Shown one piece after another: positions 29,483-42,240 of a stretch of DNA of 64,000 nt (its first letter is position 1; each line of letters starts with the position of its first letter). Where the stretch lies: contig NC_092568.1 in assembly GCF_037975245.1 (NCBI RefSeq), positions 5,241,001-5,305,000 on the forward strand, read 5' to 3'. The notes under the pieces are model-generated. The model was not told where the DNA came from, ran no database searches, and saw only the letters and a list, made by a program, of their open reading frames with translations. The translations under genes were made by a program, and so were the position numbers. Source of the DNA: Apostichopus japonicus (lineage: Eukaryota; Echinodermata; Holothuroidea; Aspidochirotida; Stichopodidae).

Positions 29483-31629
29483 TTGTTGGTAGAATTTTTT
29501 CTTTTTTTCCCCTTCTTTTTCCCTCTATGAGTAAGAGTGGTAAATGTTACAGAGGAAACCAAAAACACTTTCAGCTGAATTGGCATGATGACATCACTCA
29601 ATCTGCTGTTGCGTGATGCATGCTCAAAATATCACAAAATTGGAATAAAAAACAAATCATATAATAACATAGCGTGCCAACATGCAAAGTGCTATATTGA
29701 TGCTGCATCGACCAAAAGATGCAAAACATTTCCATGATTTTCTTATCCAATCAACTACATGTAGCTATCAGAAGATCTCTTTAAAGGGTTCTAGTTCTCG
29801 AGTAATAAGTGCTAATTGAAGTAATCATTTTGACGAATGCGACTCCGCACAAATAGGTCACAATGGTTCCTTTTATATATCTTCACATACATATATTTAT
29901 TTTTGCGCCGTATAATGTATAAATTTGAATAACTTTTATATTTACCGTTTTGCAAAGGCGAGCTTTGCATTCAAATTATTCAATTTTTCAAATGAAATAA
30001 ATTTGGACGGAATCTCTTCCCCGTATTATTCCGCTAGTGAGTTCATTCGAGTTCCTTATTTGCAAACATTTTCAGATATTAGAGCAAGATGTTTCTGATG
30101 TGCGATTAACTGCATACGCGATAACATCAGGCGTGGGTGTCTACGAATAGTAAAAGAAAACGGACAAAATGATAAGTTTATTATAACTACAAGGTCAGAT
30201 TATATCCACACCTCTGAAAGCATTACTATACGCACGAAATTTATGTGAATAATTATGACAAACACTGCTAGCAATGTATGTCGTATTTCTGTACGACTTT
30301 TATGACATTTTATGGCCTCAAATCACATGTTTACAAAGCATTACATATTTACAAAATAGAAGTGTCTCTTGAATGTCATCTGATGATGCTCTGTTGTCCA
30401 AACGAAGGAAAACAGAACATGTTTCGGAAGAGTTATGAGAATTTAGAAAACAATGGATTGGACATTAACATACAAATCCGGAGGAGCTGACGTCATCATT
30501 TCTGAAGCCTTAAAGGAGCATTAAAGAGTTATAATATATTTTAAGGGTGGATATCTTGTAAACCTCTAAAGCTATATAAAAATATTACAAGCACTCATTC
30601 TTTCTCCTTTTTGCTTGAACTTTAACAAATCAAGACTAAAGTTCTGCCTATGAAATCATCATATTTTTTATTAATATTCGAAAGATGGATTGAATAATAT
30701 ATATTAAACCCTTAATACGCAGTTATAAAGTTTCATCAAAGTCCTACACATATCGGTATAAGTGAATCATATAGAAACTAATATGTTTTAGGAAATTATT
30801 TACTAGCATTCTACGGTATGCCATTGTAATCATTAATCTGCAGTAATTGTTATCAATATTAATTTGACAGGCTGTGATTGGTTTTTTTAAATATATTTTA
30901 GCATGGTAATCAAGAGGCATATGATTGATTAGGTTACAAAATAATTATTTCCTTTGACTTTCTTTATCTTAACTTTAAGAAAATTTCATGCACGTATGTG
31001 TCACCTGTTTAAATATGACAACCATCTGAGATCATTTATCGGCTAACATGTGCATTTTATTTTTTATTCAACATTAATTTCGATGTTTTTTTTCGGTTTT
31101 ATGTAAAGCTAGTTACAATCAAAAGGTATTCAATAATCGCAACATATTATTTATCACTTTTTTTGTCACCGTTTCGTACGAGAGATCTTGTTTGCTTCTT
31201 TAACAAGTCTCTGTAACCCCAATCAAGTATGTAGCTCGTTTTCAGTCTGATGTGGAGGATAACTCATGATGACGTCATTACAAGAACAGCAACTTGGAAA
31301 GAAGGATGATGCTCGATCACTATGCAAAACTCACCAACGTAATACCTGTAAGTGTAGAGCTGTACGCAGACATGTGCATGGTACGAAGGTGCACAAAATG
31401 TCGAGGGTTAATTCAGTGAACAATACAGACGATCTGAATCATTCATGGTTTCCTTCAACTCGTCCTGATGGGCTATAAATGCCGAAAGTTTCTATTGAAA
31501 GCGTTAGAAAACTACAAATACACGCTCGTGAAATATCTGGATATATTAAGATCAAACCAGATTAGGTTTAAGCTGAAATACGATTCAGTCACGTGGGTAC
31601 GGAGGGAGAAAATACTTGCTCCCGTCCCT
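29481..31629. other. No gene recognised (2.1 kb)
   Basis: AT-rich DNA. TGACGTCA octamers lie at 30488-30495 and 31270-31277. Open stretches of 70 codons at 30278-30490 and 31266-31478 (plus) have no family motif. Confidence 0.4.
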
Positions 31630-31653
31630 CCCCCCCCCCCCCCCCTCCGAAAA

Positions 31654-31684
<31 letters not shown>

Positions 31685-31685
31685 G
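31630..31685. repeat. 16-C run followed by (TA)n
   Basis: A 16-C homopolymer (31630-31645), interrupted by TCCGAAAA, is followed by ATGTA(TA)n to about 31685. The surrounding open frames on both strands (P-rich or YIYI) are created by this composition. Confidence 0.9.
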
Positions 31686-33674
31686 TTAAGGATTTAAAAC
31701 AAAATCGGTTCGAGCAGCACTTTGCCTGCATAGAAGAATATATTAGAACCCCCGCCCCCTGGCGGGAGTATCCCTCTTCTATACTTAGAGAACAGCCCAT
31801 CGCATTGTACAGAGGCATATCCTCCATCTTCACATTCATTTATCTTGAATATCAATTCTATGAAGTTTGGAATTTCATTGACTTATTCAATGACAGCTAA
31901 AGTTACTATAATATTATTCCGAGTTCATTTAATGCTTCCCGTTTTTCATTTACCCCATTGAAGTTAGATTTCTCAATTTGAAAAGGAAAATGAGATACGG
32001 TAATGAGATTGTAAATCTTCTTTCTTTCTCCCCCCCCCCCTGTTTTGTTTTTCACGCCGAACTTATTTTTCTCCTATCATGCGCAGCTGTTAACATACTG
32101 TTTTTTAACACGTGATTTGAATATGATTTTTCTCAAACACGGACACCAAAATGACGGCACTTTTTAAAGAAAAGAGGAAAGTTAAAAACCTAAAACTGAA
32201 AACAAGACATAACTCACCACAAAGCCAAATGTTATGTGAAGGTGCGAGGTTTCATAACAGAATGAGATACAACAGCTTGAACGTTATCATTATCGTAGGC
32301 GTAGTAAATATAGATAGTAATATCCGCATAGAATGTGTTACTGTGGTGTAAACCAATTGAAATTGCGCACACAATTGTACAAATAAGGGATCCGAGAAAG
32401 TGAACATTAATGAGCAGACTAAAAAATTTAAACACGAAAATTATAGCGGATATGTCTGTAATAAACGTTTGCAAACAAATATTAAATGCAAATTGAATTA
32501 GAAAAAGAGGTGATCGTGTGATATGTCGACTACCCAGATAGAGTTCATTCGAATGTGACAGACACATACACACACGCATGTCACATACACGCATACATAC
32601 ATACATTCATACATACACACACAGGCATGTCACATACACGCCAATACCATGCCATAGATTCATTTTGCCTTCGACAAGGAATCAAAAAGGAATTAATCAG
32701 CAGATGATAGCTTGCTAAGTTGTCGAACTTTAATTGTAAACGTCTCTAACAGATAAAAATAACAGCCATAAAACTAAAAAGCACGAAAAGAAAATAATAT
32801 GGGCTAATAAAAGTATATTACAAATGATTTGTAATTCTAGATATGCTGGTACTTTCAACGGTTCTACATAGGCTTGATATAGGCTTGAATGAAACGAAAT
32901 ACCCGTAAGTAAGTAACTCAATACAAAGATAGGAGAGACGCAAAAAAAAAGAAAATGTTTCAGACTTAACATACACAACGATAACATTTTATGGTTGGCA
33001 GAGTTCTATTGCGAACGTTTCATAAGCTACTAACACTATGAGATAGATGCCTATAGTACCATCATACTGGGTTTTTTTTCTATCTATGAAAGAAGTAATT
33101 TGTAAAACTAAAACCAATTAGTATATATATAATAAAATAGAAAGTATTTTCCTTTGGTAGCCATGGTATTCAATAGAACGAAGCAAAAGAAACAACGTAT
33201 AATGTGTTCATCGGTATTTATATTTGTCAAGACTTTCTCTGTCTTTCTCTGACAATGAATAATTTATAGAAAAGGAGAAAAGAATCGTTATTTGACAAAA
33301 GCATACAATTATCTAAACGGTAAAGAATAACAATGAAGGTTGATTCGTCGGAATTACCAACAGCTATGCGCATACTATACTGAACAAATACCACCAAAAA
33401 TTGTAATTCATGTCCGTTTTATATTACCCATAATTCATAGCTGACAAGGAATACTATTGATCGATTTTTGTCAAGTCGGATTGCCATTACTCTGTTTATA
33501 AACTAATTTCTTTGCCTAGAGTACCTCAAATCAATTTTGAAGTACATTAAGTCCCTCTATTTTGTTTCACGGAGCGATGTAAACTCGCGCGGACATCAGT
33601 CACTCCTAGTGAGATTATTAGACAGGTTTTCAGTTTCAAACATTCTTAATTGGTACTGGCAAAAATGTTAAGAA
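31686..33674. other. No gene recognised; CA-rich microsatellite at 32.6 kb
   Basis: AT-rich. An 11-C run lies at 32030-32040. At 32565-32640 a CA/CATA-rich segment contains GCATGTCACATACACGC twice (about 32576 and 32624) as a short direct repeat. The 124-codon minus-strand open stretch at 32232-32606 starts in that CA-rich tract (MYVCMRVCDMRVCM) and continues as hydrophobic and cysteine-rich text without a family motif. I do not support it as a gene. Confidence 0.4.
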
Positions 33675-33790
33675 GGGCCTCGTAGCTTGTGTGGGTGTGT
33701 GAGTGTGTGTGTGTTATTTCCCTTGATTATGTTTCTGAATGGTAACCTTTGACCCTTAGCACCCCTCCACCCCCTTTTTCTACGAGGTCC
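33675..33790. repeat. Short segment bounded by 11-bp inverted repeats
   Basis: GGGCCTCGTAG at 33675-33685 mirrors CTACGAGGTCC at 33780-33790, with one mismatch. Flanking AAGAA and TTTTCTT extend the symmetry loosely. The 116-bp segment contains (GT)n and CCCCTCCACCCCC. It could be a small MITE or simply a hairpin. I found no clear target duplication and no second copy. Confidence 0.35.
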
Positions 33791-34983
33791 GTTTTCTTGG
33801 ATAAATGAATTAGACGTATACCATACCGGCCAATAATTACTTTCTAAGTAGATAATGCTCATTCTCTTTTCAGTCCATTACCTCTTCCATTTAGTGCCTG
33901 GTTCTGTCCACATATAAGACTTTGCTGAATGAGAGATATTTTAGATCTGTAAATTGTGATTAGGGTTTGTTAGTTGCGTACAACCTGACCTCATGGGACA
34001 TGCAGAAAAAAATGTTTAAAGGAATCGTAAATTGGAGAAGAAAGATGCCAGATGTGGTTCGTTGACTCGATTAAAGGTCATTACGTAAATCAATGAATTA
34101 ATGACGTTCTTCTATAAATTGCCGCAGATAGGGAAGCAGTAGAGACTGCGTAAAGCTATATGGCCTACACAATCTGGGACTATATGCCAAGTTAAATGTC
34201 CTTTTTGTTTCTCGTCTTTAGTTTCAGGTGGAACTAAAGAGGCTGTTCAGGGCATTCCTGATGTTTTGTTCGCAAACCTTTCCATAATAAGGAGACTGAA
34301 ATAGAATCCACGTCTTGATGTTGACCCATAGTGTGGTACGAACGTCGCAAAAATAAGTTGAACGAATCGATCAAAGTAAGAAGGTTTAAGCTATAAATTG
34401 CACTGTTTGAAACAAAAACATATATTTAAACGAGAATGGAAAATAACATTAAAAAGCGCACGAGTATAGGTTGACCTAAATCAATCGTAAACACTGATTT
34501 AGGATACAGGTGGTTTGTTTACTTTTTAACCATGGTACTTAAAATGAAAGTGACCCTTATGCATGGTTTGGTTAGTAACGACTGATGTTCATGTGTTGCT
34601 AGTTTTAAGAAGAAAAATCAAATTTAGATCATTTTTTTTTAATGTGGTTGGAGGAGGGGATTGGGATGGGGTGGGGGGGTGGCATCATTCCATGCACCTA
34701 ATCCAAGTTAATTTTACTACAAGTAGAATATTTAATGTGGTAAACCATAATTCAGGAGCATAGCGGGTATAGGAGTAAATATCACGATAGATGGCTAACA
34801 TATACATTAATTAATTAATTCCCTCAGTTCCGTTTGTTAGAAACCTAATTCTTTTTACCTTCTCATATAGAACAGGTCACATAACAAAGTCCAAATTATC
34901 AATGTCCAAACATATAATCAACATATATCAATGTCTAAACATATAAACTTCTTAGTCTTATGAAGACCCATACCCTAGACAGC
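33791..34983. other. No gene recognised
   Basis: AT-rich. Contains a G-rich stretch GGGATGGGGTGGGGGGGTGG-like at about 34655-34683 and (ATTA)n at about 34806-34820. Open stretches of 60-66 codons are unassigned. Confidence 0.4.
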
Positions 34984-35028
34984 AGACCCCAGACTCCGGA
35001 CCCCAGACCCCAGACCCCAGACCCGACC
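34984..35028. repeat. (CCCCAGA)n 7-bp tandem repeat
   Basis: About five imperfect units of AGACCCC, including GACCCCAGACCCCAGACCCC. The minus strand reads GGGGTCT repeats, which could form a G-quadruplex. It is not the metazoan telomere repeat TTAGGG. Confidence 0.85.
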
Positions 35029-35923
35029 GGTGTTCTGTCCATTACTTACACAAGGAAGGCATGTAAATACACATTCACATTGAGAAATGTTACAGGTGTG
35101 TTTCAGATTACATTGTAGGTAGTTCTTGTCTTTCGTTGTTGTTCCAAACTGCTTGATTTATGATTTCCATGATTGATGTTAAATTGTCAGGGAAAAAATG
35201 ATCAAAACGGTAAAGTTTCTTTCAAAACTGTACGGGACATACTTGCAACTATTTTCCTTTGGATTCAAAGCAACAAATGTTTTTTTTTTATCCGTTTGTA
35301 TCAGTGACTGTCCAAGTCCGTATCAGTACAGCTCTCAAAACTAAATCTAAATCTATATCAAATAATAATCATATCCGCTTTAGCCTTAATTACTCCTGGT
35401 CACTCTTTTTCCTCGTGAAAAGGAAAACGTGACCGTGACGTATTAAATTCTTCCTGGTAAATGATAGTGTTGCTGGGAAAGTGACACGACACATAGGTTA
35501 TACTGTTGCATTTGTTTTGAACGATGTGTTTACACGGAAGGACATGTTTGCTACAAACTGTAAACATCCAGATAACCTGGATGGATGAATAATGGTTTTT
35601 ACACGTTTCAGTTAATCATATACACATCTGTGTCACAGCACATTGCCCTGATGTTTCTTGTTTTGTGGGTAACACTTCAGTTGAACAAACAAAAGTGATT
35701 GGGCGGGACGGTGGAGGAGGTATACATGGGTAGCAGCAGGAGGAAATGGATCGTAGGGGTGGGGGGTGACTGTAGGGTAGCTTTTATTGAACTCAGCTGA
35801 GTCACTGTAAAGGGATGAAAGGGTAGACAAACTGTGACACAAACTCTAATAAAATGCACATTAAAACCCTACTAGAACAGTGTTACACGTTCGAAGTATC
35901 TTCAAATGTATTGACAATGTTAA
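35029..35923. other. No gene recognised
   Basis: AT-rich. Overlapping minus-strand open stretches of 60-69 codons at 35633-35859 contain P and T rich text from a GGGTGGGGGGTGA segment read in reverse, and have no domain. Confidence 0.4.
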
Positions 35924-36222
35924 CAGCCGATTCATACAGAGATTACAGTATAACTACTGTCAATCTTAAAGTTTTGTACCACAGTAAATACTAGATTGTG
36001 CTGACAAATCTGATAAATCGGTAGCATGTGCTATTAGGTTTACAGTAAGAACTGAGGATACTTGTGTAATCCTATCAAATCCCAACAACTGGATTTGTTG
36101 GAATAACACATATCTTCCTTTCTTACTGTAATACTAATTGCACATGCACGATCCAGTTTTAACTTTGGTACAGAACTTTACGATTTACAGTAGGTAACTG
36201 TATTCTCTGTGTGTATCGGGTG
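35924..36222. mobile_element. Fold-back MITE family, copy A
   Basis: The 299-bp segment is a long imperfect palindrome. The left end CAGCCGATTCATACAGAG mirrors the right end, whose reverse complement is CACCCGATACACACAGAG. Inside, the left arm has TTTTGTACCACAGTAAATAC and ATCGGTAGCATGTGCTATTA; the right arm has their complements in reverse order. The centre is an inner palindrome around CCCAACAACTGGATTTGTTGG. The flanking 7-mers ATGTTAA and CTGTGAA match at 5 of 7, a weak target duplication. There is no coding capacity. Two further copies are at 37225 and 47503. Confidence 0.82.
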
Positions 36223-36597
36223 CTGTGAAAGATGAATCAATGTCACTCCTTGCATCCTGTGTTGAATTTGAAACAATGTACCTATTTGCAAGGTTAAAGG
36301 AAATACCAGGTGAAACCTGTAATATAATAGCCCTATGTGTTATAATTGAATCAGCCTGCATGAAATTAAGCAGATATTCTTTTGTAAATGACACCAAACA
36401 ATACCTAGAAATTTGTGAGACCAGTGTTAGTGTTCTGTATGGATAAAAAAAAAATAACTAAACGCAAACTAAATATGTAACCACGATTAATGATAAATAC
36501 TGATACTATATACATAAACGGCAGTTTATTACATACATGTATGGATGCATGGTCAACGCTATACACAGTTACAATAAACCTCGGAATAAAGATTTAA
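36223..36597. other. No gene recognised
   Basis: Two opposite-strand open stretches of 70 and 73 codons (36185-36397 minus, 36225-36446 plus) overlap the fold-back element border and each other. Neither shows a known motif. Confidence 0.35.
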
Positions 36598-36840
36598 AGG
36601 GAGTGAAGACTCGCGCACAAAGAAACGTCTGATACCGGTAATCTGACCTAGTTTCGTATGAGGTGTAACAGAAGTGTTAGACACCACCATCGATCCCAGA
36701 AAATACACACACAGCTTGCTACCGTCGGTAATTAGACACTGGTTTACAGTCAATACATGCAGCTACGGTAAATACCCACAACACTGCAGTGTACATAGCA
36801 GCGATGGACATCTCAGCAGGGAGTTGTTATGGAACTCCCT
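36598..36840. other. Possible AGGGAGT-ended element
   Basis: AGGGAGT at 36598-36604 is mirrored by ACTCCCT at 36834-36840. A second AGGGAGT at 36819-36825 also pairs with that right end as a local hairpin, so the outer pairing is ambiguous. The interior is less AT-rich than the flanks. There is no target duplication or second copy here, so this is only a candidate. Confidence 0.25.
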
Positions 36841-37224
36841 TATCTCAGGTCCAGATAAAAGCTAACAAGGTATCACGTTTCATTACTGTCTGCATTTTGT
36901 AGCGACAAGAAGAAAACTTCAATTGCAAGCAACGGAAAGTTCACTTTTTTTAGAGGGCGGCACGCGGTTTGGGGCGAGTCTTCAATGCCTTTAGAGTCTA
37001 TCACTATGTCCTCAATACTTTACTAAATGACAGAAAAGTTGCTAATATTTTCCAGCAGGTTTTGATCCGAAAATAATTGTGCCTAAATATTGTGAACTAG
37101 TGATATTTGTTACCTATACAGATAACTTATGTGCGCTTTTAGAACGCATAAAGAAATGGGAAATTGCTTCACGCAAAGACCGCTAGGTATAAGAATGCCA
37201 CCAAAAGGGGGATTACTCCATTAC
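36841..37224. other. No gene recognised
   Basis: AT-rich sequence between two repeat elements, without recognisable content. Confidence 0.4.
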
Positions 37225-37508
37225 CACCCGATACACACAGAGAACACAGTAACTATACTGTAAAACTTAAATGTTTGTACCAAAGTAAAAACTGGATCGT
37301 GAAGGCTGATAAATCGGTAGCAAGTGCTATTAGGATTACAGTAAGAACTTAGTCCAGTTTGATGCATTTGTTGGGATTACACATATCCTCAGTACTTGCT
37401 GTAATCCTAATAGTACATTCTATCGATCCAGCACTTACTGTGGTACAAAACATTAATTTTACAGTAGGCTATAGCTACAGTATATATAGTCTCTGTGTGA
37501 ATGGATTG
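37225..37508. mobile_element. Fold-back MITE family, copy B
   Basis: 284-bp member of the fold-back family. It begins CACCCGATACACACAGAG and ends CTCTGTGTGAATGGATTG, whose reverse complement CAATCCATTCACACAGAG matches at 13 of 18. The arms carry TTGTACCAAAGTAAAAACTG and CAGCACTTACTGTGGTACAA, and the centre has GGATTACACATATCCTCAGT as in copy C. The 7-mers outside (CCATTAC, TCATAAC) match at 5 of 7. It is 1.0 kb from copy A in the same orientation. Confidence 0.8.
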
Positions 37509-38213
37509 TCATAACAGGTGTGCTATATGGTACTGTCACGTTACGTTTATCAATAAATCAACGATTACGTGGACGCATGGTCTAAGTTTTGGAATAATAA
37601 AAAAAAAGAAACCATATACCCACATCTTTGAATGCATAATGAAGTAAGTGACAATTTTTCGTAGGAACTTGTTGATCCATTTCGTGACTCAAATTCACTC
37701 CAGCCATATGACGTCATGCAAATTTGACAGGAAGTGAATGTGTATGCGACTGACAAAATACAGGCAAGATGTATTCAGTCAGTACCCAGATTGTTCATTA
37801 AGCATAGGTGACCATTAACTGACTTCCTAGCATATTTGATAGCTATATCGATGACCTTTGTAAACAAAGCGCGCTTGAAGAACGGTTCTCCTTTTCAATT
37901 ATACTAATAAGTTGAACTTCAACATTGAAGCTAGTAAGCTTAGATGATGGTTAGTATGTTGTCAGTAAGATTTCTATATTTGTTATTTTCCTAGATTAGG
38001 AATCTTTCCAATTCCTTCTTCCGAATCTTTTTTTCGCTCTCCCTCTCTCTTTCTCTTTCTCTGTCAATTTCATCAATTTATCCAATCTTTCCACACCAGA
38101 CAATAAAAATCAGTTTATTGAATATTGATTTTGTATGGCTTAAGGAATTCTCGCGAGAGAAGTATACTTTTTACTCAATTACTGGTTTCAACTCAACATT
38201 CTATATACCTTCT
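37509..38213. other. No gene recognised
   Basis: AT-rich. Contains the palindrome ATGACGTCAT at 37708-37717 and a short (CT)n tract at about 38038-38062. Confidence 0.4.
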
Positions 38214-38572
38214 GTCAAAGGCAGTGGCGTAGGAAGGTACCTTTGAGTGGGGGGGGGGGCTGAAGACTGATGGCCGGCCTGGGGGAGGGGTCTAAGGGGA
38301 GGGGTGTTTTGCATTTCCAGGTGGCCTCAGATGCAATTTGGTGCAATATAGCACACTTCAACACCCACTCCATTTTGTAAATAATTTTGCATTTTCACCA
38401 GGCCTTAGATGCAATTTGGTGCTTCAAATGAGACTTTTTTCTCATTTGGAAATGAAAAAGGGGTTTTCTGACTTGCGAAGCGGGGGGCGGAATGATACTT
38501 CCGCCCTCCATATTTTTCACTGGGGGGGGCTGGCGGCCCCAGCCCCCCGGTTCCTACGCCCTTGGTCAAAGG
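38214..38572. mobile_element. hAT-type MITE, copy 2, with 8-bp target duplication
   Basis: Element at 38222-38564 (343 bp), the same family as 25807-26150 and very similar along its length. It starts CAGTGGCGTAGGAA and ends TTCCTACGCCCTTG, and has the same internal CAGATGCAATTTGGTGC repeat and GC-rich right hairpin. It is flanked by perfect 8-bp duplications GTCAAAGG (38214-38221 and 38565-38572). Small indels relative to copy 1 lie in the G run and next to GGGGAGGGGT. It is in the same orientation as copy 1 and has no coding capacity. Confidence 0.94.
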
Positions 38573-39265
38573 CTTTGAACTTTTAAATCAGTTTTGCGAG
38601 ACCCGTCCTTGATTCCACCCATACGGTTAATGGTAACTTTCACATAAATTATTTCAAATGTTAGTTGCACAGAAATGAAAAGAAAATACTACAACACTCT
38701 TACAAAAGCGCGAGCAATATAGACTTAAAATCGTTGCATTTTACTGCCGGGTATGAAATGTAAACATTTATTGTAAATTAATTGTAAAATATACGATTTC
38801 ACAATGGATGGAAAAAGGTGCAGTGTTTGATTGGCAGGAATCAATGCATGTGTTGAGCTGTCTCAAAAACAAACTCTTCATCATTTCAGATGAAATGAAC
38901 TTGAAGAGAAAAGAACATATTGGATTTGCTTCTAGGGGACAAACACAAGCAATATTGTCTGTTTATCCATGGCACACAGTAAGATAATGATTTTTATATG
39001 AATGTCGTTGATATCTACACAATATAGTCTTACATAAACCATAAAGGAAGTTGTCATATATTTTTTTTGACTCTCTTCTTTGGTTTTGCACCCTGGGCAA
39101 GAAAGTACGCTGTCAATTACATTGACTGCAGTGTTTAGGAATTTTGAAAGATGATTACCTCAAACCGTGATCGAATTTAGGATTAGGTTTTGCCAATGAA
39201 ATTCTATATATTTGAATACGATATTGATGAAAGACATGTGGAACGTGTAAAATGTGCATTTAATG
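38573..39265. other. No gene recognised
   Basis: AT-rich sequence with no distinct element. Confidence 0.4.
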
Positions 39266-39547
<282 letters not shown>

Positions 39548-39599
39548 TCGTAGACGAATTAATTGTATTCATATATCTAAATGTATATATGATTGAAAT

Positions 39600-39687
39600 T
39601 GTAGTATATATTTATATATAATATATATAAAATATATATATCATATAGATATATATATATATATATATAATACATATATATATTAAT
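39600..39687. repeat. Imperfect AT microsatellite upstream of a SINE-like element
   Basis: Irregular (TA)n with AAA/TTT interruptions, ending directly at the conserved start of the SINE-like element. Confidence 0.8.
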
Positions 39688-39945
39688 GGTTAGCATCATG
39701 ATTGATCTCTAGAGTAATGCAAACTATGTCAACAAAACAGGACTAGCATTGTTCGACACAGGGTACAAAAGCCTACAGTGGAATAACAACTTTCCTTACT
39801 GGTTTCCAGCCTCTGGACATGCAATCATGTGTCCATGGCCTAGTTGGTTATGGTGTATGCATATAAAGCGGGAGGTCCGTGTTCGAATCCCTGTGGAGGC
39901 AGGCTGGACGTTTTTTCTGGATTCTCAAACCCCATTACAATTTCA

Positions 39946-39987
<42 letters not shown>
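39688..39987 (+). mobile_element. SINE-like element, copy 1, with tRNA-like core and (TA)n tail
   Basis: The conserved body runs from about 39688 (GGTTAGCATCATG) to 39946, followed by (TA)n to 39987. The same sequence occurs in reverse orientation at 57187-57449, so both ends of the body are defined by comparison. A tRNA-like segment lies at 39829-39901. Oddly, about 140 bp of conserved body precede it, whereas in ordinary tRNA-derived SINEs the tRNA part is at the 5' end. The tail is rich in ATT and CAT and runs straight into the microsatellite. There is no coding function, and the 79-codon open frame here is an artefact. Confidence 0.82.
39829..39901 (+). other. tRNA-like segment (internal pol III promoter boxes) of SINE copy 1
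   Basis: 73 bp with an A-box-like TGGCCTAGTTGG and a B-box-like GTTCGAATCC at tRNA spacing. The acceptor-like ends are GTGTCCA and TGGAGGC. The anticodon arm has decayed (GTATGCATATAAAGC), so it is not a functional tRNA. Confidence 0.75.
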
Positions 39988-39990
<3 letters not shown>

Positions 39991-42029
39991 CTGGTGTCTC
40001 GAACTGATTTGATCATGTGACCCACAAGTGCGATTTTGGAGTCCTTACTTAAATGGTCGAGTATGGTGCCAACAAATCGTTGCCAATTTAATGCAAAATA
40101 AAGCTCAGAATATGATAATCGGATTCAAATTGGCTGGACAAGAGCCTATTCTAAAGCTTTTCGAAGTCACTCATATAGGCCTCAAACATATTTCTGTTTC
40201 GACTATAAGGGTTTGATATCTATTCAATTTTTATCGAATCCAACTATCAAACTCTAGAGGCCGTGGAGAACAAAAGAATCACAAGTTATTTGTTCCTCTT
40301 CAGGGTTCGTTGCCATGACAATATTTTGATTTCGACGTTGCCACTATAGTATAGAGAGATATTTGTCTCCCTTTTACATCTCAATAAGTGTAGACTTTGC
40401 CTAAGGTACATAAAGTCATTTATATCTACTTTCTTTCACATAATGAAACAATTTCCCGAATGGAGGGTTCTACAAGGAGGCAGTATCTATTCCTTTCCAC
40501 TGTTTTATTCCAGACATCTAGTTTTGAATTTTAAAGGTCATATTTACACTATTCATCAGCTACTGTCACACATTTTACTTGTTCTCTTAACATCATCAAA
40601 CTTCAGCACCAGAGAGAGAGACTGAGAGAAAGAAAGATTATCAAGGTTTTTGAAGATGAAATTATTTTCAGAATAACGCCTACTTCATAACAGCTTGAGG
40701 GTTTTTTTTGTGAGAAAGTCAACAATTTTCAAAATTTTCTAAAGTGTGTTTAGTTCTGCAATTACTCTAAAGTAAACGTGAAACTGGTTCATGATCAGAA
40801 ATAATTCATTTGGATTATTGTGTTTGGAGGCAGCAATTCGAATGTTAAAACAGTCCCCCCCCCCTCTTTTTCTTGCCCAAGGGGCAATAATGAGAAATAA
40901 CTATTCGATGCATTTGTACACCTCTTATAACAAACATGAGATATATATCTCATTACTCAGTTTACTAATGCACCTTTCCATTTCTTTTGTTTCTTTTTTC
41001 GTCAATGATTCCAGTGATGGTGGGGTATAGGTTATGTTAATTTAAATCTGATAAAAAATGATACTTGTAGATATTTATAACAGACATAATATTTAAAAGG
41101 ATGCATTGAAGAAACATTTCATCTTAGTTTGACTGAAATATTAAAACATTTCTTTCTATTGATTTCTCTTCATCATTTGTTGAAGGAAAAATCAGTCACA
41201 AATATTATATTAATAAACAGGAAACACGTTTTCTGCCTGAATCTGCGCATGCTTCCTGGTTAGAAAAAATATTGATTTGAAGCTAGCAGATATGTTTAAG
41301 AACTCTAGGCTAGACATTGTTCACTAGACATTGTTCGCACGATTATGCACTGAAAATTTTTTCATCGCAAGAAAACTATTTCTGCCAACTTAAAATATCA
41401 AATATACAACAAGCGTTTCTAGACATTGTTTCGTTGAATTTTTGCTTTGTGTTTTGCATGTGGATAAGCAGTTTTATTAATACCCAGTTATTTCCCCTCT
41501 TAACTTGTTTTACTTTAAATTGACAAGCAACATGACAACAGCACGTTTATAGCAGACGTACGTAACATCAGTCCGTGGTACATGTTAAACCCGCGGCTGC
41601 CGTGGACTTTGTCGTCACGTGACTAGCTTCAATTACCAGCTGGTTGCACCATTTTAAGTGAGAAGAAATATTTTACATTTCATTTTCATGTACGTAACTC
41701 TGCATGTAAATTCGTTACCTGAATACGGTGCCAAGTGTATCCGTCCTGTTGAGTTTAGTTATGATGGGCTGGTAGGTATATGCCTCCGTCAGCCGTCAGC
41801 CGTCAGCCGTCAGCCGTTACGGATAAAGAAGCCCTTATGATTCGGGTCTTTGACAGCTTGTGTTGTGGCTTAGTGAGACTAATGGGAGAATGACAGTCAA
41901 ATTCACAGCCGTCTGCAGTGGTCGTAGATATTTCTGGACAGTGTTACTTGTTTATGGACAAGGCTTTTGTTTAGCTCGATTTATACTTGTAACACGTTCT
42001 CTACGTGTGAGCTCTTTTAATGACTATAC
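39988..42029. other. No gene recognised (2.0 kb); small tandem repeats
   Basis: AT-rich. A 10-C run lies near 40855-40864. The 14-bp word CTAGACATTGTTCA is tandemly doubled at about 41310-41336 and reappears at 41415. (CCGTCAG)n, about 4.5 units, lies at 41787-41818. Open stretches of 60-79 codons have no family motif. Confidence 0.45.
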
Positions 42030-42240
42030 CAGACGCTTGGACAACATATTACATCTTTTACGGTCCTTTTGCTAAATTCTTCCTGTATTCGGTGTTGATT
42101 TCTAGAGCGTAAAGAAGCTTCGTGTAGCGCAGCTAGGATTGTCAAACATGTCCTTTCGCTAGTTACATGGCTTTCTCCATAGATGATATCTTTGGGGACT
42201 CTGCCGTCCTCCATTCTGAATACATGGATGTCAAGATGAA
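42030..42240 (-). pseudogene. LINE relic, post-reverse-transcriptase C-terminal region
   Basis: The minus strand contains FRMEDGRVPKDIIYGE followed after about 35 residues by text resembling LEINTEY and EEFSK. The pattern R-M-x-D-x-R-x-P-K-x-I-x-Y-G-E, followed by D/E-I-N-T, is typical of the C-terminal part of many invertebrate non-LTR retrotransposon polyproteins. The expected basic GRPxLRxKDVCKRD segment between them is scrambled by indels, and no reverse-transcriptase core or 3' tail is seen. It is an old fragment in a 97-codon open stretch (42017-42310) that reads through it. Clade assignment is not possible. Confidence 0.65.

Noticed and set aside
34984-35028. Interstitial telomere repeat
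   Set aside because: The unit is CCCCAGA (7 bp), not TTAGGG, and there are only about five imperfect copies.
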